A stretch of 64,000 bases of DNA from Sinorhizobium arboris LMG 14919 (GCF_000427465.1 NZ_ATYB01000014.1:434001-498000); one strand, 5' to 3'; positions 39,934 through 48,307 are shown, counted from the stretch's first letter. Numbers and translations are program-made. Notes: generated by a model not told the origin, from the letters alone.

Positions 39934-41187
39934 ATGAAGACGGACGTAGTGGTTCTCGGTGCCGGCATTGTTGGCATTTCCTGTGCGATCCACCTGGCTC
40001 GACGGGGAAGGTCGGTGGTGCTTCTGGACCGGCGTGGTCCGGGGGAGGAGACGTCCTACGGCAATGCCGGTCTGATCCAGCGCGAGGGCGTTTTTCCCTA
40101 CGGCTTTCCGCACAATTTCGGCGCGCTTTTCCGCTACGCCCTGAACAACACGATAGATGCCAGCTATCACTTCCGTGCGCTGCCCAGCCTGGTGCCGTTC
40201 CTCGCGCGCTACTGGTGGCACTCGGGCTTCACCCAGCACCAGAAGATCGCCCATCTTTATGCTCCGCTTATCGAGCATTCGATCGCGGAACATCAGGAGC
40301 TGATCGACGCATCCGGGGCTGGCGACCTCATTCGCAAAGACGGCTGGATGAAGGTTTTCCGCACCGAAAAGGAGCGGGACGCGGCCTTTAAGGATGCCGA
40401 GCAGCTTTCGGCCGGATTCGGGGTCAATCACCAGAAGCTTTCGACCAGCGAGTTGAAAACCATCGAACCATCCATCCAGGTCGAACTCGCCGGCGGTCTG
40501 CGCTGGACCGATCCGTGGTCGATCCGCGATCCGCACAGCCTGAACAAGGCGTATCTCACGTACTTCCAGTCGCTCGGCGGCCGGCTCGTCTCCGGCGATG
40601 CGGCGACGCTGGAGCATATTTTGGAAGGAGCGGGCTGGCGTGTCGCGACACCGGACGGCCCGCTGCAGACCCGGGAGGTCGTCGTCGCGCTCGGTCCCTG
40701 GGCCGACACGGTCACGCGCAAGCTTGGCTACCATTTCCCGCTTGCAGTGAAGCGCGGCTACCACATGCATTACGGCACCAGGGAAGGCGCTCAGCTCAAT
40801 AATTGGGTGCTCGACGCGGAGAAGGGTTATTTCCTGGCGCCGATGCTGCGCGGCGTCCGGCTGACGACCGGTGCAGAATTTGCGCTGCGCGACGCGCCGA
40901 AAACACCGGTTCAGCTGACGCGGGCCGAGCGGGTCGCTCGCGAATTCTTTCCGCTTGCCGAGCGGCGCGACGAGGAGCCCTGGATGGGCGCGCGCCCCTG
41001 CACGCCCGACATGATGCCCATCATCGGCAAGGCTCCGCGGCACGAGGGTCTCTGGTTCGCCTTCGGGCACGCGCATCACGGCATGACGCTCGGCCCGGTC
41101 ACCGGCCGGGCGCTGGCCGAGGCGATGACGGGCGAGAGGCCGGTGATCGACATCGCGCCGTACCGGCCCGAGCGCTTCCTCGCGTAG
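39934..41187 (+). CDS. FAD-dependent D-amino-acid dehydrogenase-like oxidoreductase
   Basis: A 417-residue DadA/DAO-type flavoprotein. The N-terminal dinucleotide motif VVVLGAGIVGISCAIHLARRG binds FAD. YGNAGLIQ, the EPSIQ stretch, GARPCTPDMMPIIG and HAHHGMTLGPVTGRALAE are family-typical. ATG 39934 has GGAGAG upstream; an upstream start at 39892 is unsupported. It probably oxidises D-amino acids or a related amine in the cytoplasm or on the inner face of the membrane; the substrate cannot be read. It may share a transcript with the small gene that follows, which however has its own stress-type promoter. Confidence 0.87.
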   Translation: MKTDVVVLGAGIVGISCAIHLARRGRSVVLLDRRGPGEETSYGNAGLIQREGVFPYGFPHNFGALFRYALNNTIDASYHFRALPSLVPFLARYWWHSGFTQHQKIAHLYAPLIEHSIAEHQELIDASGAGDLIRKDGWMKVFRTEKERDAAFKDAEQLSAGFGVNHQKLSTSELKTIEPSIQVELAGGLRWTDPWSIRDPHSLNKAYLTYFQSLGGRLVSGDAATLEHILEGAGWRVATPDGPLQTREVVVALGPWADTVTRKLGYHFPLAVKRGYHMHYGTREGAQLNNWVLDAEKGYFLAPMLRGVRLTTGAEFALRDAPKTPVQLTRAERVAREFFPLAERRDEEPWMGARPCTPDMMPIIGKAPRHEGLWFAFGHAHHGMTLGPVTGRALAEAMTGERPVIDIAPYRPERFLA

Positions 41188-41205
41188 CTTTTTCCGTCTG
41201 GCGCC

Positions 41206-41231
41206 GGAACCAACCGGCGCCTCGCGTGTTT
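41206..41231 (+). promoter_or_regulatory. RpoE2/EcfG-type stress promoter
   Basis: GGAAC (41206-41210), 18 bases, TTT (TGTT at the -10). It lies about 70 bases before the 82-residue gene and just after the oxidoreductase stop. Confidence 0.5.
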
Positions 41232-41300
41232 CTCCTGCGGCTGACCACGAGGGACGGCCCGCTCGGGCTTTGCCCGGCGGAGGGAGGAGTTTCAAACACA

Positions 41301-41549
41301 ATGAGCAAGCAGACGGTGGAGTTTGCCGGCGAAGCCGTCGGCGCGCTGATACCCGAGAACGGCCGGCTGCGGTTCATGGCCGTAAAGTTCAGCGTCTGGT
41401 CCCTGGAGGGCCGGCTGTTCGCGACGCCGGAGGAAGCCCGCAAGGCCGTGGCCGTCATTCACGGACTGAAGGAAGGTCCGCCGGTCTTCGGTACCCGTCC
41501 GCTGCCCTTGGGCGGGTATGAAACAACCCCTATTTCCGAACTGCGGTGA
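41301..41549 (+). CDS. Small hypothetical protein
   Basis: An 82-residue soluble protein (MSKQTVEFAGEAVGALIPE..., ending YETTPISELR). GGAGGAG lies upstream of the ATG with slightly long spacing. Regular codon use supports coding. An RpoE2-like promoter precedes it. I do not recognise the family. Confidence 0.7.
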   Translation: MSKQTVEFAGEAVGALIPENGRLRFMAVKFSVWSLEGRLFATPEEARKAVAVIHGLKEGPPVFGTRPLPLGGYETTPISELR

Positions 41550-41589
41550 CGGGGCCGCTCCCGGCAGCACCGATTCACGATCGCGTGCA

Positions 41590-42141
41590 TCATCCCGGAG
41601 CCGGTCCGTCTCCGGCATCTTCATTCTTCTGCGGCGCAGCGTCCGCGTGGTAGAATTCGTCCGGTGCCTTCCACTGCAGTGCCACCTCCAGCCGTCCCAG
41701 GACAAAGAGCACGACGAGACTCGCTGCGGCGGCGAAGGCCGCGATCAGCCAAAAGCCGAAGCCGACCGAGAGGCCGACGGCTCCGGCAAGCCACATGCCG
41801 GCGCCGGTCGTCAGCCCTTTCACTTCACCCTTGGAAAACACGATCATCCCGGCGGCAAGAAAGGCAACGCCCGCCGTTACGGCCTCGACGACCCGAATGG
41901 GATCGATGCGTACCTCGGGGCCGGAAAGGCTTTTCATGTGCACGCTTTCGATGGCGACCACGGCGAAGATCGCGGAGGCGAGGCTGACGAGAATATGGGT
42001 CCTGAGGCCCGCCGGCCGCTGCCGCTTTTCCCGCTCGACGCCAATCGCTGCGCCGAGCAGGAGGGCGCCGAAGAGGCGTGCGAATATCACCGTATAGGGT
42101 GTTTGTGTATCGACAAGGATATCGGCAACGATTTCGTTCAT
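41590..42141 (-). CDS. MgtC/SapB-family membrane protein
   Basis: A 183-residue inner-membrane protein with about four to five segments. ARLFGALLLGAAIGVEREKRQRPAGLRTHILVSLASA is the MgtC signature, followed by TAGVAFLAAGMIV and TTGAGMWLAGAVGLSVG. Family members affect Mg2+ limitation, F-ATPase activity or acid survival. The C-terminal soluble tail is short and low in complexity. It stands alone, upstream of a repeat-rich gap. Confidence 0.88.
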   Translation of the reverse strand: MNEIVADILVDTQTPYTVIFARLFGALLLGAAIGVEREKRQRPAGLRTHILVSLASAIFAVVAIESVHMKSLSGPEVRIDPIRVVEAVTAGVAFLAAGMIVFSKGEVKGLTTGAGMWLAGAVGLSVGFGFWLIAAFAAAASLVVLFVLGRLEVALQWKAPDEFYHADAAPQKNEDAGDGPAPG

Positions 42142-42177
42142 GAAAGACGAACCCGCTTGGACACTCGGCCCCCTAGG

Positions 42178-42392
42178 TCACGATGATTTCAGGTCTCGTC
42201 GAGCTAAAATCATGAACGTGATCGATTCAAATAGGTCAATGCGGGACGCGGGCGGATAACCGCCCACGCCTTCCTCCTCCCCTTTACAGCGCCGCGCGTC
42301 TTATCAGACGCGCAAAGGTCGCAGCAGCACTTTGATCTGCTGCATGTTTTCGCCCTTCAATCGATTTGGATTAAAGGAAACATGCAGTAGCC
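42178..42392 (+). repeat. Composite intergenic repeat: RIME-like module plus triple-hairpin element
   Basis: The 337-base gap holds two modules. 42178-42265 repeats motifs of 29479-29575 (CACGATGATTTCAGGTC, AATCATGA, GCGGGCGGATAACCGC). 42284-42392 has three hairpins in a row: GCGCGTCT-TATC-AGACGCGC, GCAGCAG...CTGCTGC and GCATGTTT...AAACATGC. The latter is the opposite-strand copy of 4539-4636. Confidence 0.7.
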
Positions 42393-42478
42393 GAAATCGG
42401 CCGGCCGGGCATGAATCGAAGAAGAGCGGGATGTGGCGGCCTGCCGCCTTCATCCCGCTCGAAAGGGCATTCGTCGGA

Positions 42479-42877
42479 CTACTGCGCCGGAGTCGTCTGC
42501 GGCTGAGCCGGCGTGGCCGGAGCTGCCGGCGGTTGCGTCTCGGGTGCTGCAGGCGTCTGCGTCTCAGGCGCTGCCGGGGCTGTCGTTCCTCCGGCGGGCG
42601 GCGTCGCCTGATCGGTCGGCGCGGGTTGGCCAGGTGTCGTATCGGGCGCAGTCGTCTCGGACTGGCTCGGCGCGACCGGCTCGTTCTCGGCGTCCCTGGT
42701 CAGCTCTGCCGGTAGCCAGGCGATCAGCGCGAGTATCAGACCGGCGAGAATGATGACCAGCAACGGCCAGGTGCTGCGGCGCGATCTGACCACGGGCGTT
42801 TCCGGATCCCGCGGCGTCGGCTGACCGGTGGCAGGATCGAGCGGCGGTTTCTCCCTCAATTCTTCGTGCGGGTTCAT
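42479..42877 (-). CDS. Membrane-anchored Pro/Ala/Thr-rich protein
   Basis: A 132-residue protein with a short cytoplasmic N-terminus (MNPHEELREKPPLDPATGQPTPRDPETPVV), one membrane helix (WPLLVIILAGLILALIAWLP) and a periplasmic tail of Pro/Ala/Thr/Gln repeats (PAAPETQ repeated). ATG 42877 has AAGGA at proper distance; an ATG 9 bases upstream lies too close to it. A divergent RpoE2-like promoter lies about 140 bases upstream. It is probably a cell-envelope stress protein. Confidence 0.72.
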   Translation of the reverse strand: MNPHEELREKPPLDPATGQPTPRDPETPVVRSRRSTWPLLVIILAGLILALIAWLPAELTRDAENEPVAPSQSETTAPDTTPGQPAPTDQATPPAGGTTAPAAPETQTPAAPETQPPAAPATPAQPQTTPAQ

Positions 42878-43014
42878 GGCGTACATCCTTTCTGTCCGTC
42901 ACCCCTCCTGCAATCGCCTTTGCATATCCCCAAATCGGCACGACCCAAGGGGGCTCCGTACCACCGCAAGTTAAATTGCGACCTCGCCGCCCCGTGGGCA
43001 CACGACGCGATGAT

Positions 43015-43040
43015 AAACGTCCGGGAACCTGCAAAGTTCC
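43015..43040 (-). promoter_or_regulatory. RpoE2/EcfG-type stress promoter (minus)
   Basis: On the minus strand GGAAC (43040-43036), 16 bases, CGTTT. It reads towards the 132-residue membrane protein and overlaps the opposite promoter. Confidence 0.5.
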
Positions 43041-43048
43041 GTTGTGTT
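43024..43048 (+). promoter_or_regulatory. RpoE2/EcfG-type stress promoter (plus)
   Basis: GGAAC (43024-43028), 16 bases, TGTT. It reads towards the 218-residue membrane protein. Its -35 lies within the spacer of the divergent promoter, so the two -35 boxes form GGAAC-N7-GTTCC. Confidence 0.5.
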
Positions 43049-43188
43049 CGGGACTTCGCCCCGGTCGCAGGACTACCCTGGCGGGAAGTCAGCGACTGCG
43101 GTCCCATCGCAGCTTGTCATAAAACTGTCACAAAGGCGGCAGACCGTCCGCGGCGGCGTGGCTGGAGCATCTGTTGCGGAGGAGCAAG

Positions 43189-43845
43189 ATGGATGTCGAA
43201 GGCACCACCACGGCCAGAGTCCTGACACGGGAGAGGCGAGTAAAGGGCGACTTCCATTATTTTCTCCTCGTCATCTGTTCCTGCATCGTGCTGTTGACGT
43301 CCATGGTCATCGCCGATCGCCTTTTTGGCATCGATTACTACGACCTCGTCCGCGACCCGAACGCCATCGCCGGGCAGCCGAATTATTTCGGGCTGGTCTC
43401 CAATCTGGGCGTCATTCTCTGGTTTACGGGAGGGATCGCTGCACTCCAGGCCCATTGGGCCGGCGCCGGTTCCGATGCGCCGCATCTGCGCCGTGCGCTT
43501 CTCGCCGGCGGTCTCTTTTCAGGGCTGATGGGCATCGACGATCTTCTGATGCTTCACGAGGCGGTTGCCACGGCCGGGGTCCCGGAGCCGCTTGTCCTTG
43601 TCCCCCATATGCTCCTGCTGGCGACGCTCTGTTATCACGCATACTTCATCCGCCGCGCCATTCAGTGGAACCTGCTTGCCAGCGCCGTCGCCTCGCTCGG
43701 CGCTTCCTTCCTGGTGGACGCGGTTTCGGAACACATCGCCGGACTTGTTTTTGTGGAGGAGGGCTTCAAGCTCCTCGGAATCATGTTCCTGGCCGTCTTT
43801 CTCAGCCTGACGAGCCATGCGGCGCTGAATATGAAGCACCGCTGA
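43189..43845 (+). CDS. Integral membrane protein of unknown function
   Basis: A 218-residue protein with about five to six hydrophobic segments (first FLLVICSCIVLLTSMVIADRLF, last LLGIMFLAVFLSLTSH). Conserved-looking polar residues lie near the membrane (GIDDLLMLHEA, FLVDAVSEHIAGLVFVEEGFKLLG), with His/Glu/Asp reminiscent of membrane-embedded hydrolases, though that is speculation. GGAGGAG precedes ATG 43189. An RpoE2-like promoter lies about 140 bases upstream. Confidence 0.75.
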   Translation: MDVEGTTTARVLTRERRVKGDFHYFLLVICSCIVLLTSMVIADRLFGIDYYDLVRDPNAIAGQPNYFGLVSNLGVILWFTGGIAALQAHWAGAGSDAPHLRRALLAGGLFSGLMGIDDLLMLHEAVATAGVPEPLVLVPHMLLLATLCYHAYFIRRAIQWNLLASAVASLGASFLVDAVSEHIAGLVFVEEGFKLLGIMFLAVFLSLTSHAALNMKHR

Positions 43846-43979
43846 AACCCACATCGTGACGGGGCGCTGCTCGAAGTTCCCGCCGGCTGTCGCCCCGGCC
43901 GCGAGGAGGTGAATGCGGGCTTGTTGCAGGCCTTTCCGAATCTGCTAGCTTCGTCATTTTCTGGATAGGGCTGAAGACG

Positions 43980-44345
43980 ATGCAGATAGCGAGACTGGCT
44001 TGCACTGGTCTGATCCTTGCCGTTTCGGGGGCTGAGCGGCTCCACGCCGAACCGCTTTATACGGTGGACGACCTCGGAGCAGCGCTCAGCAGGTGCTGGA
44101 CTCCGCCGGCAGGTTTCAAGGATTCCTTCGTAACCCTGAGGTTCGGCTTCCGCGGCGACGGTACGCTGATGGGCCCGCCCCGGCCGACTGCGATCCAGGT
44201 GAACGGCGACGAGAAACAGCGGCAGGCATTCGTGACCGCAGCCACCGAGGCGCTGCAGGGCTGCATGCCGCTGGAGTTTTCCAAGGAACTCTCCGACGAA
44301 ATCGCAGGAAACGTGTTCACGCTGCAGTTCAGGTCGGCGGACTGA
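43980..44345 (+). CDS. Secreted hypothetical protein
   Basis: A 121-residue protein with a probable signal peptide (MQIARLACTGLILAVSGAERLHAE, cleaved near 24). Two Cys (RCWTPP and QGCMPLEF) may form a disulphide. VTLRFGFRGDGTLMGPPRPT...ALQGCMPLEFSKEL resembles the short TonB/TolA C-terminal-like domain found in many rhizobial periplasmic proteins. The stop overlaps the convergent gene by 17 bases. The function is unknown. Confidence 0.72.
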   Translation: MQIARLACTGLILAVSGAERLHAEPLYTVDDLGAALSRCWTPPAGFKDSFVTLRFGFRGDGTLMGPPRPTAIQVNGDEKQRQAFVTAATEALQGCMPLEFSKELSDEIAGNVFTLQFRSAD

Positions 44346-44601
44346 TCCGCGGGGGTGCCCGCCTGGAGGGCGCTTCCCGTTTTGCGGAGATCAGCTTCAG
44401 CCATGGCGCCACGTGAAAAACGGACATCAGCAAGTACATGCTGGCCATCCCGTTGAGCAACGGAACACTTTGTATCGACGAGCAGATATCCGCATCGCCG
44501 CCGCCAATAGCCAGCAGCGCCATGAGCGCGAAAGTCGGTGCGGCGGCGAGGCTCAGCCAGTCGGCCAGGCCACGCGCGGCGGTACCCGTTGCGATCCGCA
44601 T
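44329..44601 (-). CDS. Small membrane protein coupled to the DUF899 gene
   Basis: A 90-residue protein with two hydrophobic segments (ADWLSLAAAPTFALMALLAIGGG and LLNGMASMYLLMSVFHVAPWL) and a basic tail. The Shine-Dalgarno GGAG of ATG 44601 overlaps the stop of the DUF899 gene, so translation is coupled. Starts at 44622 or 44631 are also possible. The 3' end overlaps the convergent secreted-protein gene by 17 bases. The family is not recognised. Confidence 0.68.
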   Translation of the reverse strand: MRIATGTAARGLADWLSLAAAPTFALMALLAIGGGDADICSSIQSVPLLNGMASMYLLMSVFHVAPWLKLISAKREAPSRRAPPRISPPT

Positions 44602-44608
44602 CGGCCGG

Positions 44609-45421
44609 TCACTCCTGGGCATATTCGTCATGGCGGCGCCACCAGATGCCGTTCTCGTTGCGTCCCTTGGGGGCCCGGTCGAGCCACTGATACATGCCCC
44701 ATAGCCCATCCAGTCCACGCGCATAGCTGGAGTAGGTGTGGTAGACGATGCCGTCCTCGAGCGCGAAGGCGCTGACACCGGGCCTGTCGCGTGTATAGGT
44801 GGCGACGTCGGTCCCCGTCATGGCTGCGATCTGTGCGACCGGCCCCTCGCTGCCGCTTGGGTCCCATTCCCGGACTGTCCTGCCCGCGAGCGGCTCGGAC
44901 GCCGGTTGCTCGGGGATTGGCGGCTCACGGCGGAAATTATAGTCGATGCCGCCTTCGCGCTGTTGTTGTTCGGTGAACCAGACGCAGAAATCGCGGTTGA
45001 AGTCGCCGCCGTCCGAAGAAGCCCAGGGGAAGCTCCATCCCAGCCGCTGCTTATAGGCCTTGAGCTTCGCAAGCGGCGCGCGCGAGACCGCTGAGAAGGC
45101 GACGTCGTGGTTTTCGAGATGAGCGACGATCCCGTTGAAACCATCGGCGATCGCAGAACAGGACGGGCAGCCGGCCGTGTAGTCGGGCCCGAACATGAAA
45201 TGATAGACGAGGAGTTGCGAGCGCCCCTTGAAGAGGTCTCGCAGCGAGGCCTCGCCCTCGTCAGTCTCGAACCGGTACGACTTGTCGATCCGTACCCAAG
45301 GCAATTCCCGGCGCCACCGCGCCAGCTCGTCGCTTCGCCGCGTCAGGTTCTTTTCGGCCTCGAGCAGGTCGAGCCGCGCTGCCAGCCATTCTTCCCGTGT
45401 TCCGGTTGCATGTGCCGTCAT
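44609..45421 (-). CDS. DUF899 family, thioredoxin-fold protein
   Basis: A 270-residue soluble protein. An N-terminal helical region (EEWLAARLDLLEAEKNLTRRSDELARWRRELPWVRIDKSYRF) is followed by a thioredoxin-like fold with CPSC in place of CxxC (YTAGCPSCSAIADGFNG). HFMFGPDYTAGCPSCS and ISVYHTYSSYARGLD-type motifs (VYHTYSSYARGLDGLWGMYQWLDRAPKGRNE) are DUF899 hallmarks. AGGAGA precedes ATG 45421. A redox or detoxification role is likely but unproven. It is divergent from a putative regulator. Confidence 0.87.
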   Translation of the reverse strand: MTAHATGTREEWLAARLDLLEAEKNLTRRSDELARWRRELPWVRIDKSYRFETDEGEASLRDLFKGRSQLLVYHFMFGPDYTAGCPSCSAIADGFNGIVAHLENHDVAFSAVSRAPLAKLKAYKQRLGWSFPWASSDGGDFNRDFCVWFTEQQQREGGIDYNFRREPPIPEQPASEPLAGRTVREWDPSGSEGPVAQIAAMTGTDVATYTRDRPGVSAFALEDGIVYHTYSSYARGLDGLWGMYQWLDRAPKGRNENGIWWRRHDEYAQE

Positions 45422-45545
45422 CATTCTTCTCCTCTGGCTATCTATCGTCGTACAGTGTTCCCACGGGGCGGTTCTCCCGGTGGTCATGCGCCAGACTACG
45501 AGCCGGAGGTCGAATGGTGAGAGTGACAAGTGTGACGGGATTTCG

Positions 45546-46766
45546 ATGGACTCGCTGATCACCGCCGCGGCACGCGCCCTCGCGGCCGGCGATCTTCTCG
45601 GCGTACTCAACCGTGTGGCTCTGCGTGACGACGCGCATGCGCTGGCGCTTCGGGGCATCGCCATGGCGCAGCTCGGCGACTTCGGCCGGGCAAAGACCCT
45701 CCTCAGAAGCGCCGCGCATGCGTTCGGTCAAAGGCAGGCGGTGGCACGCGCGCGGTGCGTCGTTGCGGAGGCCGAGATCGCTCTCGTCTCGCGCGACCTG
45801 GCCTGGCCCACGAAAACGCTCGAAGCGGCGAGGGCGACGCTCGAAGCACATGGCGACCACGTGAATGCCGCACATGCGCGCAACCTCGAGGCCCGGCGCC
45901 TGCTTCTCATCGGCCGCCTCGACGAGGCCGAGCGCGCGCTCGCGCCAGACTCGAGCATGCCGCTCCCGCCCGCAACGCGCGCGGCGCGCGAACTGGTCGT
46001 TGCGGGCATCTGCATGCGACGCCTGCAGGCGAAAGCCGCGCGCGTTGCGCTTGCCGGGGCCGAGAGCGCTGCGCGCCAGGCCAAAATTCCGGCGCTGACC
46101 GCCGAGGTGGAAAGCGCATCGCTTGTCCTGGACACGCCCGTTGCGCGCCTGATCGGAAGCGGCGGGGAGCGCCCTCTCCTGATCGAGGAGGTCGAAACGC
46201 TGCTCGCTTCGGGAGCGCTCGTGGTGGACGGCTGCCGCAACGTCGTGCGGCACGAAAGCCTCGTCGTCTCGCTCGCCACACGTCCGGTCCTGTTCGCGCT
46301 TGCCCGCGCACTCGGCGAAGCCTGGCCGGGAGACGTGCCGAGAACTGCACTCCTCGCGCGCGCCTTCCGCGCGAGACAGTCCGACGATTCGCACCGCGCG
46401 CGGCTGCGGGTCGAAATCGGGCGCCTTCGGGCGGAGCTTCGGGCGTTGGCGGAGGTGCGGGCGACGAAGCAGGGTTTTGCGCTTTCGCCGCGCCGCGCCG
46501 GTGAGATCGTCGTGCTGGCGCCGCCCGTCGAAGACCAGCATGCGGCGGTGCTTGCCTTGCTCGCCGATGGTGAATCGTGGTCGAGTTCGGCGCTGGCGAT
46601 CGCGCTCGGAGCGAGCCCGCGCACCGTGCAGCGGGCACTCGAGCAGCTTGCCTCGGCCGGCAAGGTGCAATCCTTCGGCCGCGGGCGGGCGCTTCGTTGG
46701 ATGACCCCGCCCGTGCCGGGCTTCCCGACAGTCTTGTTACTCCCGGGCCCGCTGCCGAGCGACTAG
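45546..46766 (+). CDS. Helix-turn-helix protein with tetratricopeptide-like N-terminus
   Basis: A 406-residue Arg/Ala-rich soluble protein. Residues 1-200 are repeated amphipathic helices like TPR units (LGDFGRAKTLLRSAAHAFG, IGRLDEAERALAP). The C-terminal region contains winged helix-turn-helix-like segments (SSALAIALGASPRTVQRALEQLASAGKVQSFGRGRALRW). It is divergent from the DUF899 operon, which it may regulate, and upstream of a beta-propeller gene. ATG 45546 has a modest GGGA; the longer open frame from 45228 overlaps the DUF899 gene antisense and is rejected. Confidence 0.75.
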   Translation: MDSLITAAARALAAGDLLGVLNRVALRDDAHALALRGIAMAQLGDFGRAKTLLRSAAHAFGQRQAVARARCVVAEAEIALVSRDLAWPTKTLEAARATLEAHGDHVNAAHARNLEARRLLLIGRLDEAERALAPDSSMPLPPATRAARELVVAGICMRRLQAKAARVALAGAESAARQAKIPALTAEVESASLVLDTPVARLIGSGGERPLLIEEVETLLASGALVVDGCRNVVRHESLVVSLATRPVLFALARALGEAWPGDVPRTALLARAFRARQSDDSHRARLRVEIGRLRAELRALAEVRATKQGFALSPRRAGEIVVLAPPVEDQHAAVLALLADGESWSSSALAIALGASPRTVQRALEQLASAGKVQSFGRGRALRWMTPPVPGFPTVLLLPGPLPSD

Positions 46767-46799
46767 GATGCGGAAGGTAACAAGCGACGAGGATGAGAA

Positions 46800-47444
46800 A
46801 TGAAACGATCGAAAGCCGAAATTCTCCAGGAATACGGACCTTTTCCGCATACCGAGCAGGTGCACGGCGTCACCTATGACGGCCGCCACATCTGGTTTGC
46901 CTCCGGCGACAGGCTCAACGCTCTCGATCCGGCGAGCGGCGAGACGGTGCGCTCCATCGATGTCGCCGCACATGCGGGAACGGCCTTCGACGGTCAGCAC
47001 CTGTTTCAGATCGCCGAGGATCGCATCCAGAAGATCGATCCGGCGACCGGTCGCGTGCTTGCGACGATTCCGGCCCCCGCCGGCGGAGGCGATTCAGGCC
47101 TCGCCTGGGCCGAAGGAACGCTCTGGGTGGGCCACTATCGGGGGCGGAAGATCCACCAGGTCGACCCCGACACGGGGCGGATCCTTCGCACGATCGAGTC
47201 CAACCGGGTCGTCACCGGCGTCACTTGGGTCGACGGCGAGCTCTGGCATGGCACATGGGAAGGCGACGAGAGCGATGTGAGGCGCTTGGATCCGGACACC
47301 GGAGAAGTCCTCGAAACGCTCGAAATGCCGCCCGGCATCGGCGTTTCCGGCCTCGAATCCGACGGCGGCGACCGGTTCTTCTGCGGAGGAGGAAACAGCG
47401 GCAAGGTGAGGGCGATCCGCAAGCCCAGCCGGATCTCCGCTTAG
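46800..47444 (+). CDS. Beta-propeller protein (glutamine-cyclotransferase/NHL-like)
   Basis: A 214-residue cytosolic protein made of about five repeats of a WxxxGDxLxALDPxTGxxxxxI type (RLNALDPASGETVRSID, RIQKIDPATGRVLATI, KIHQVDPDTGRILRTI, DVRRLDPDTGEVLETL), a beta-propeller. There is no signal peptide. It lies 33 bases after the putative regulator gene and is probably in the same operon. The enzymatic role is unknown; it could be a small-molecule or redox-linked accessory of the DUF899 system. Confidence 0.75.
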   Translation: MKRSKAEILQEYGPFPHTEQVHGVTYDGRHIWFASGDRLNALDPASGETVRSIDVAAHAGTAFDGQHLFQIAEDRIQKIDPATGRVLATIPAPAGGGDSGLAWAEGTLWVGHYRGRKIHQVDPDTGRILRTIESNRVVTGVTWVDGELWHGTWEGDESDVRRLDPDTGEVLETLEMPPGIGVSGLESDGGDRFFCGGGNSGKVRAIRKPSRISA

Positions 47445-47654
47445 GCAGTCCGGCGCCTGGAGGGAAATGAAGGTCCCAGAGCGTTTAGAAGGGACAATCG
47501 CGTTGGCTCCGGGACCTTCAGACGACATTGGCGGCTGACGAGGATGCCGCCGTGGTCGCTTCAGAGCGATATGCGTCACGGGAAGCTGCGTGCAACGGTC
47601 CTAGGACCTTTAACCTTCCCGTGTAGGACCAAGGTCCGATACCGGATACACGGC

Positions 47655-47679
47655 GGAACAAAGCTTGCGGCAGGCGATT
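47655..47679 (+). promoter_or_regulatory. RpoE2/EcfG-like stress promoter
   Basis: GGAAC (47655-47659), 18 bases, TT (GATT instead of CGTT). It lies 38 bases before the DUF1236 gene and is weaker than the others. Confidence 0.45.
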
Positions 47680-47716
47680 CTTTCATAGGAAGGGATTCGT
47701 AGCTGGAGAAGCTCTC

Positions 47717-48088
47717 ATGACACTTGTTCTCGTCAAGAGCTCCGTTGCACTGGGCCTTGCCGTCTTCCTGACCGCGGCTCCTGCCGAAGCGCAAAGCACA
47801 AGCGAGGCCGGCGCAGCTGCCGATACGGCTCCGGTGACCGTCACAGGATCGGACGCCGGCGCCGCAGTCGATCCGCCGCCGCCGGGGGTGACGGAATATG
47901 TCGAGCTGCAGCCGTTTCCGCAACGGCCGCTCGTCCTGCAGGAGCAGATATCCGTCGGCAAGCCCGTGCCTGAAACCGTCTTTCTCAATACGGTTCCCGC
48001 CGACAAGCGCTATGGTTTTGCAGTCGTCAACGAGAGGCGCGTTATCGCGGACGTGAAGAGCCGCACCGTTGTGCAGGTGGTCAAATAG
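47717..48088 (+). CDS. DUF1236 secreted protein
   Basis: A 123-residue protein with a signal peptide (ending PAEAQS, ~25 residues), an Ala/Pro-rich linker (PPPPGVTEYV) and a C-terminal DUF1236-like domain (VSVGKPVPETVFLNTVP-type segment, ISVGKPVPETVFLNTVPADKRYGFAVVNERRVIADVKSRTVVQVV). Such periplasmic proteins are common in rhizobia and function is unknown. An RpoE2-like promoter lies upstream. Confidence 0.82.
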   Translation: MTLVLVKSSVALGLAVFLTAAPAEAQSTSEAGAAADTAPVTVTGSDAGAAVDPPPPGVTEYVELQPFPQRPLVLQEQISVGKPVPETVFLNTVPADKRYGFAVVNERRVIADVKSRTVVQVVK

Positions 48089-48099
48089 CGCGGCGAGCG

Positions 48100-48282
48100 C
48101 TAGAGCGCGCCTCCGGTGACCGGATTCACTTCGGGTTTCTCACTTGTGTCCTTTGCCCCTGGCGGCTGGACGGTTGGCGGTGCGATCGACTCCTCGTCGC
48201 GGTGCTTCTTCCGGTTTGCCGGCTGGCGAACGTCGGCTGGTTCCGCCTGTTCCGGAGTCGCATTGGTGTCCTTGGTGCTCAT
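48100..48282 (-). CDS. Small hydrophilic stress-type protein
   Basis: A 60-residue, highly charged, Pro/Glu/Lys-rich and probably disordered protein (MSTKDTNATPEQAEPADVRQPANRKKH...). AAGGAG lies 7 bases before ATG 48282, and an RpoE2-like promoter (48332 to 48308 on the minus strand) about 26 bases before it. The stop lies 12 bases from the convergent DUF1236 gene. The function is unknown. Confidence 0.7.
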   Translation of the reverse strand: MSTKDTNATPEQAEPADVRQPANRKKHRDEESIAPPTVQPPGAKDTSEKPEVNPVTGGAL

Positions 48283-48307
48283 CGCCTTCTCCTTTCGCCA
48301 CAAGGAG

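Noticed and set aside
39844..41301. 485-codon minus-strand frame opposite the FAD oxidoreductase
   Set aside because: The plus-strand gene has a complete FAD-binding motif and ribosome site; the antisense product is unlike any protein.
45228..45545. Upstream extension of the TPR-HTH gene to 45228
   Set aside because: It would run antisense through the start of the DUF899 gene and has unnatural composition; ATG 45546 is adequate.
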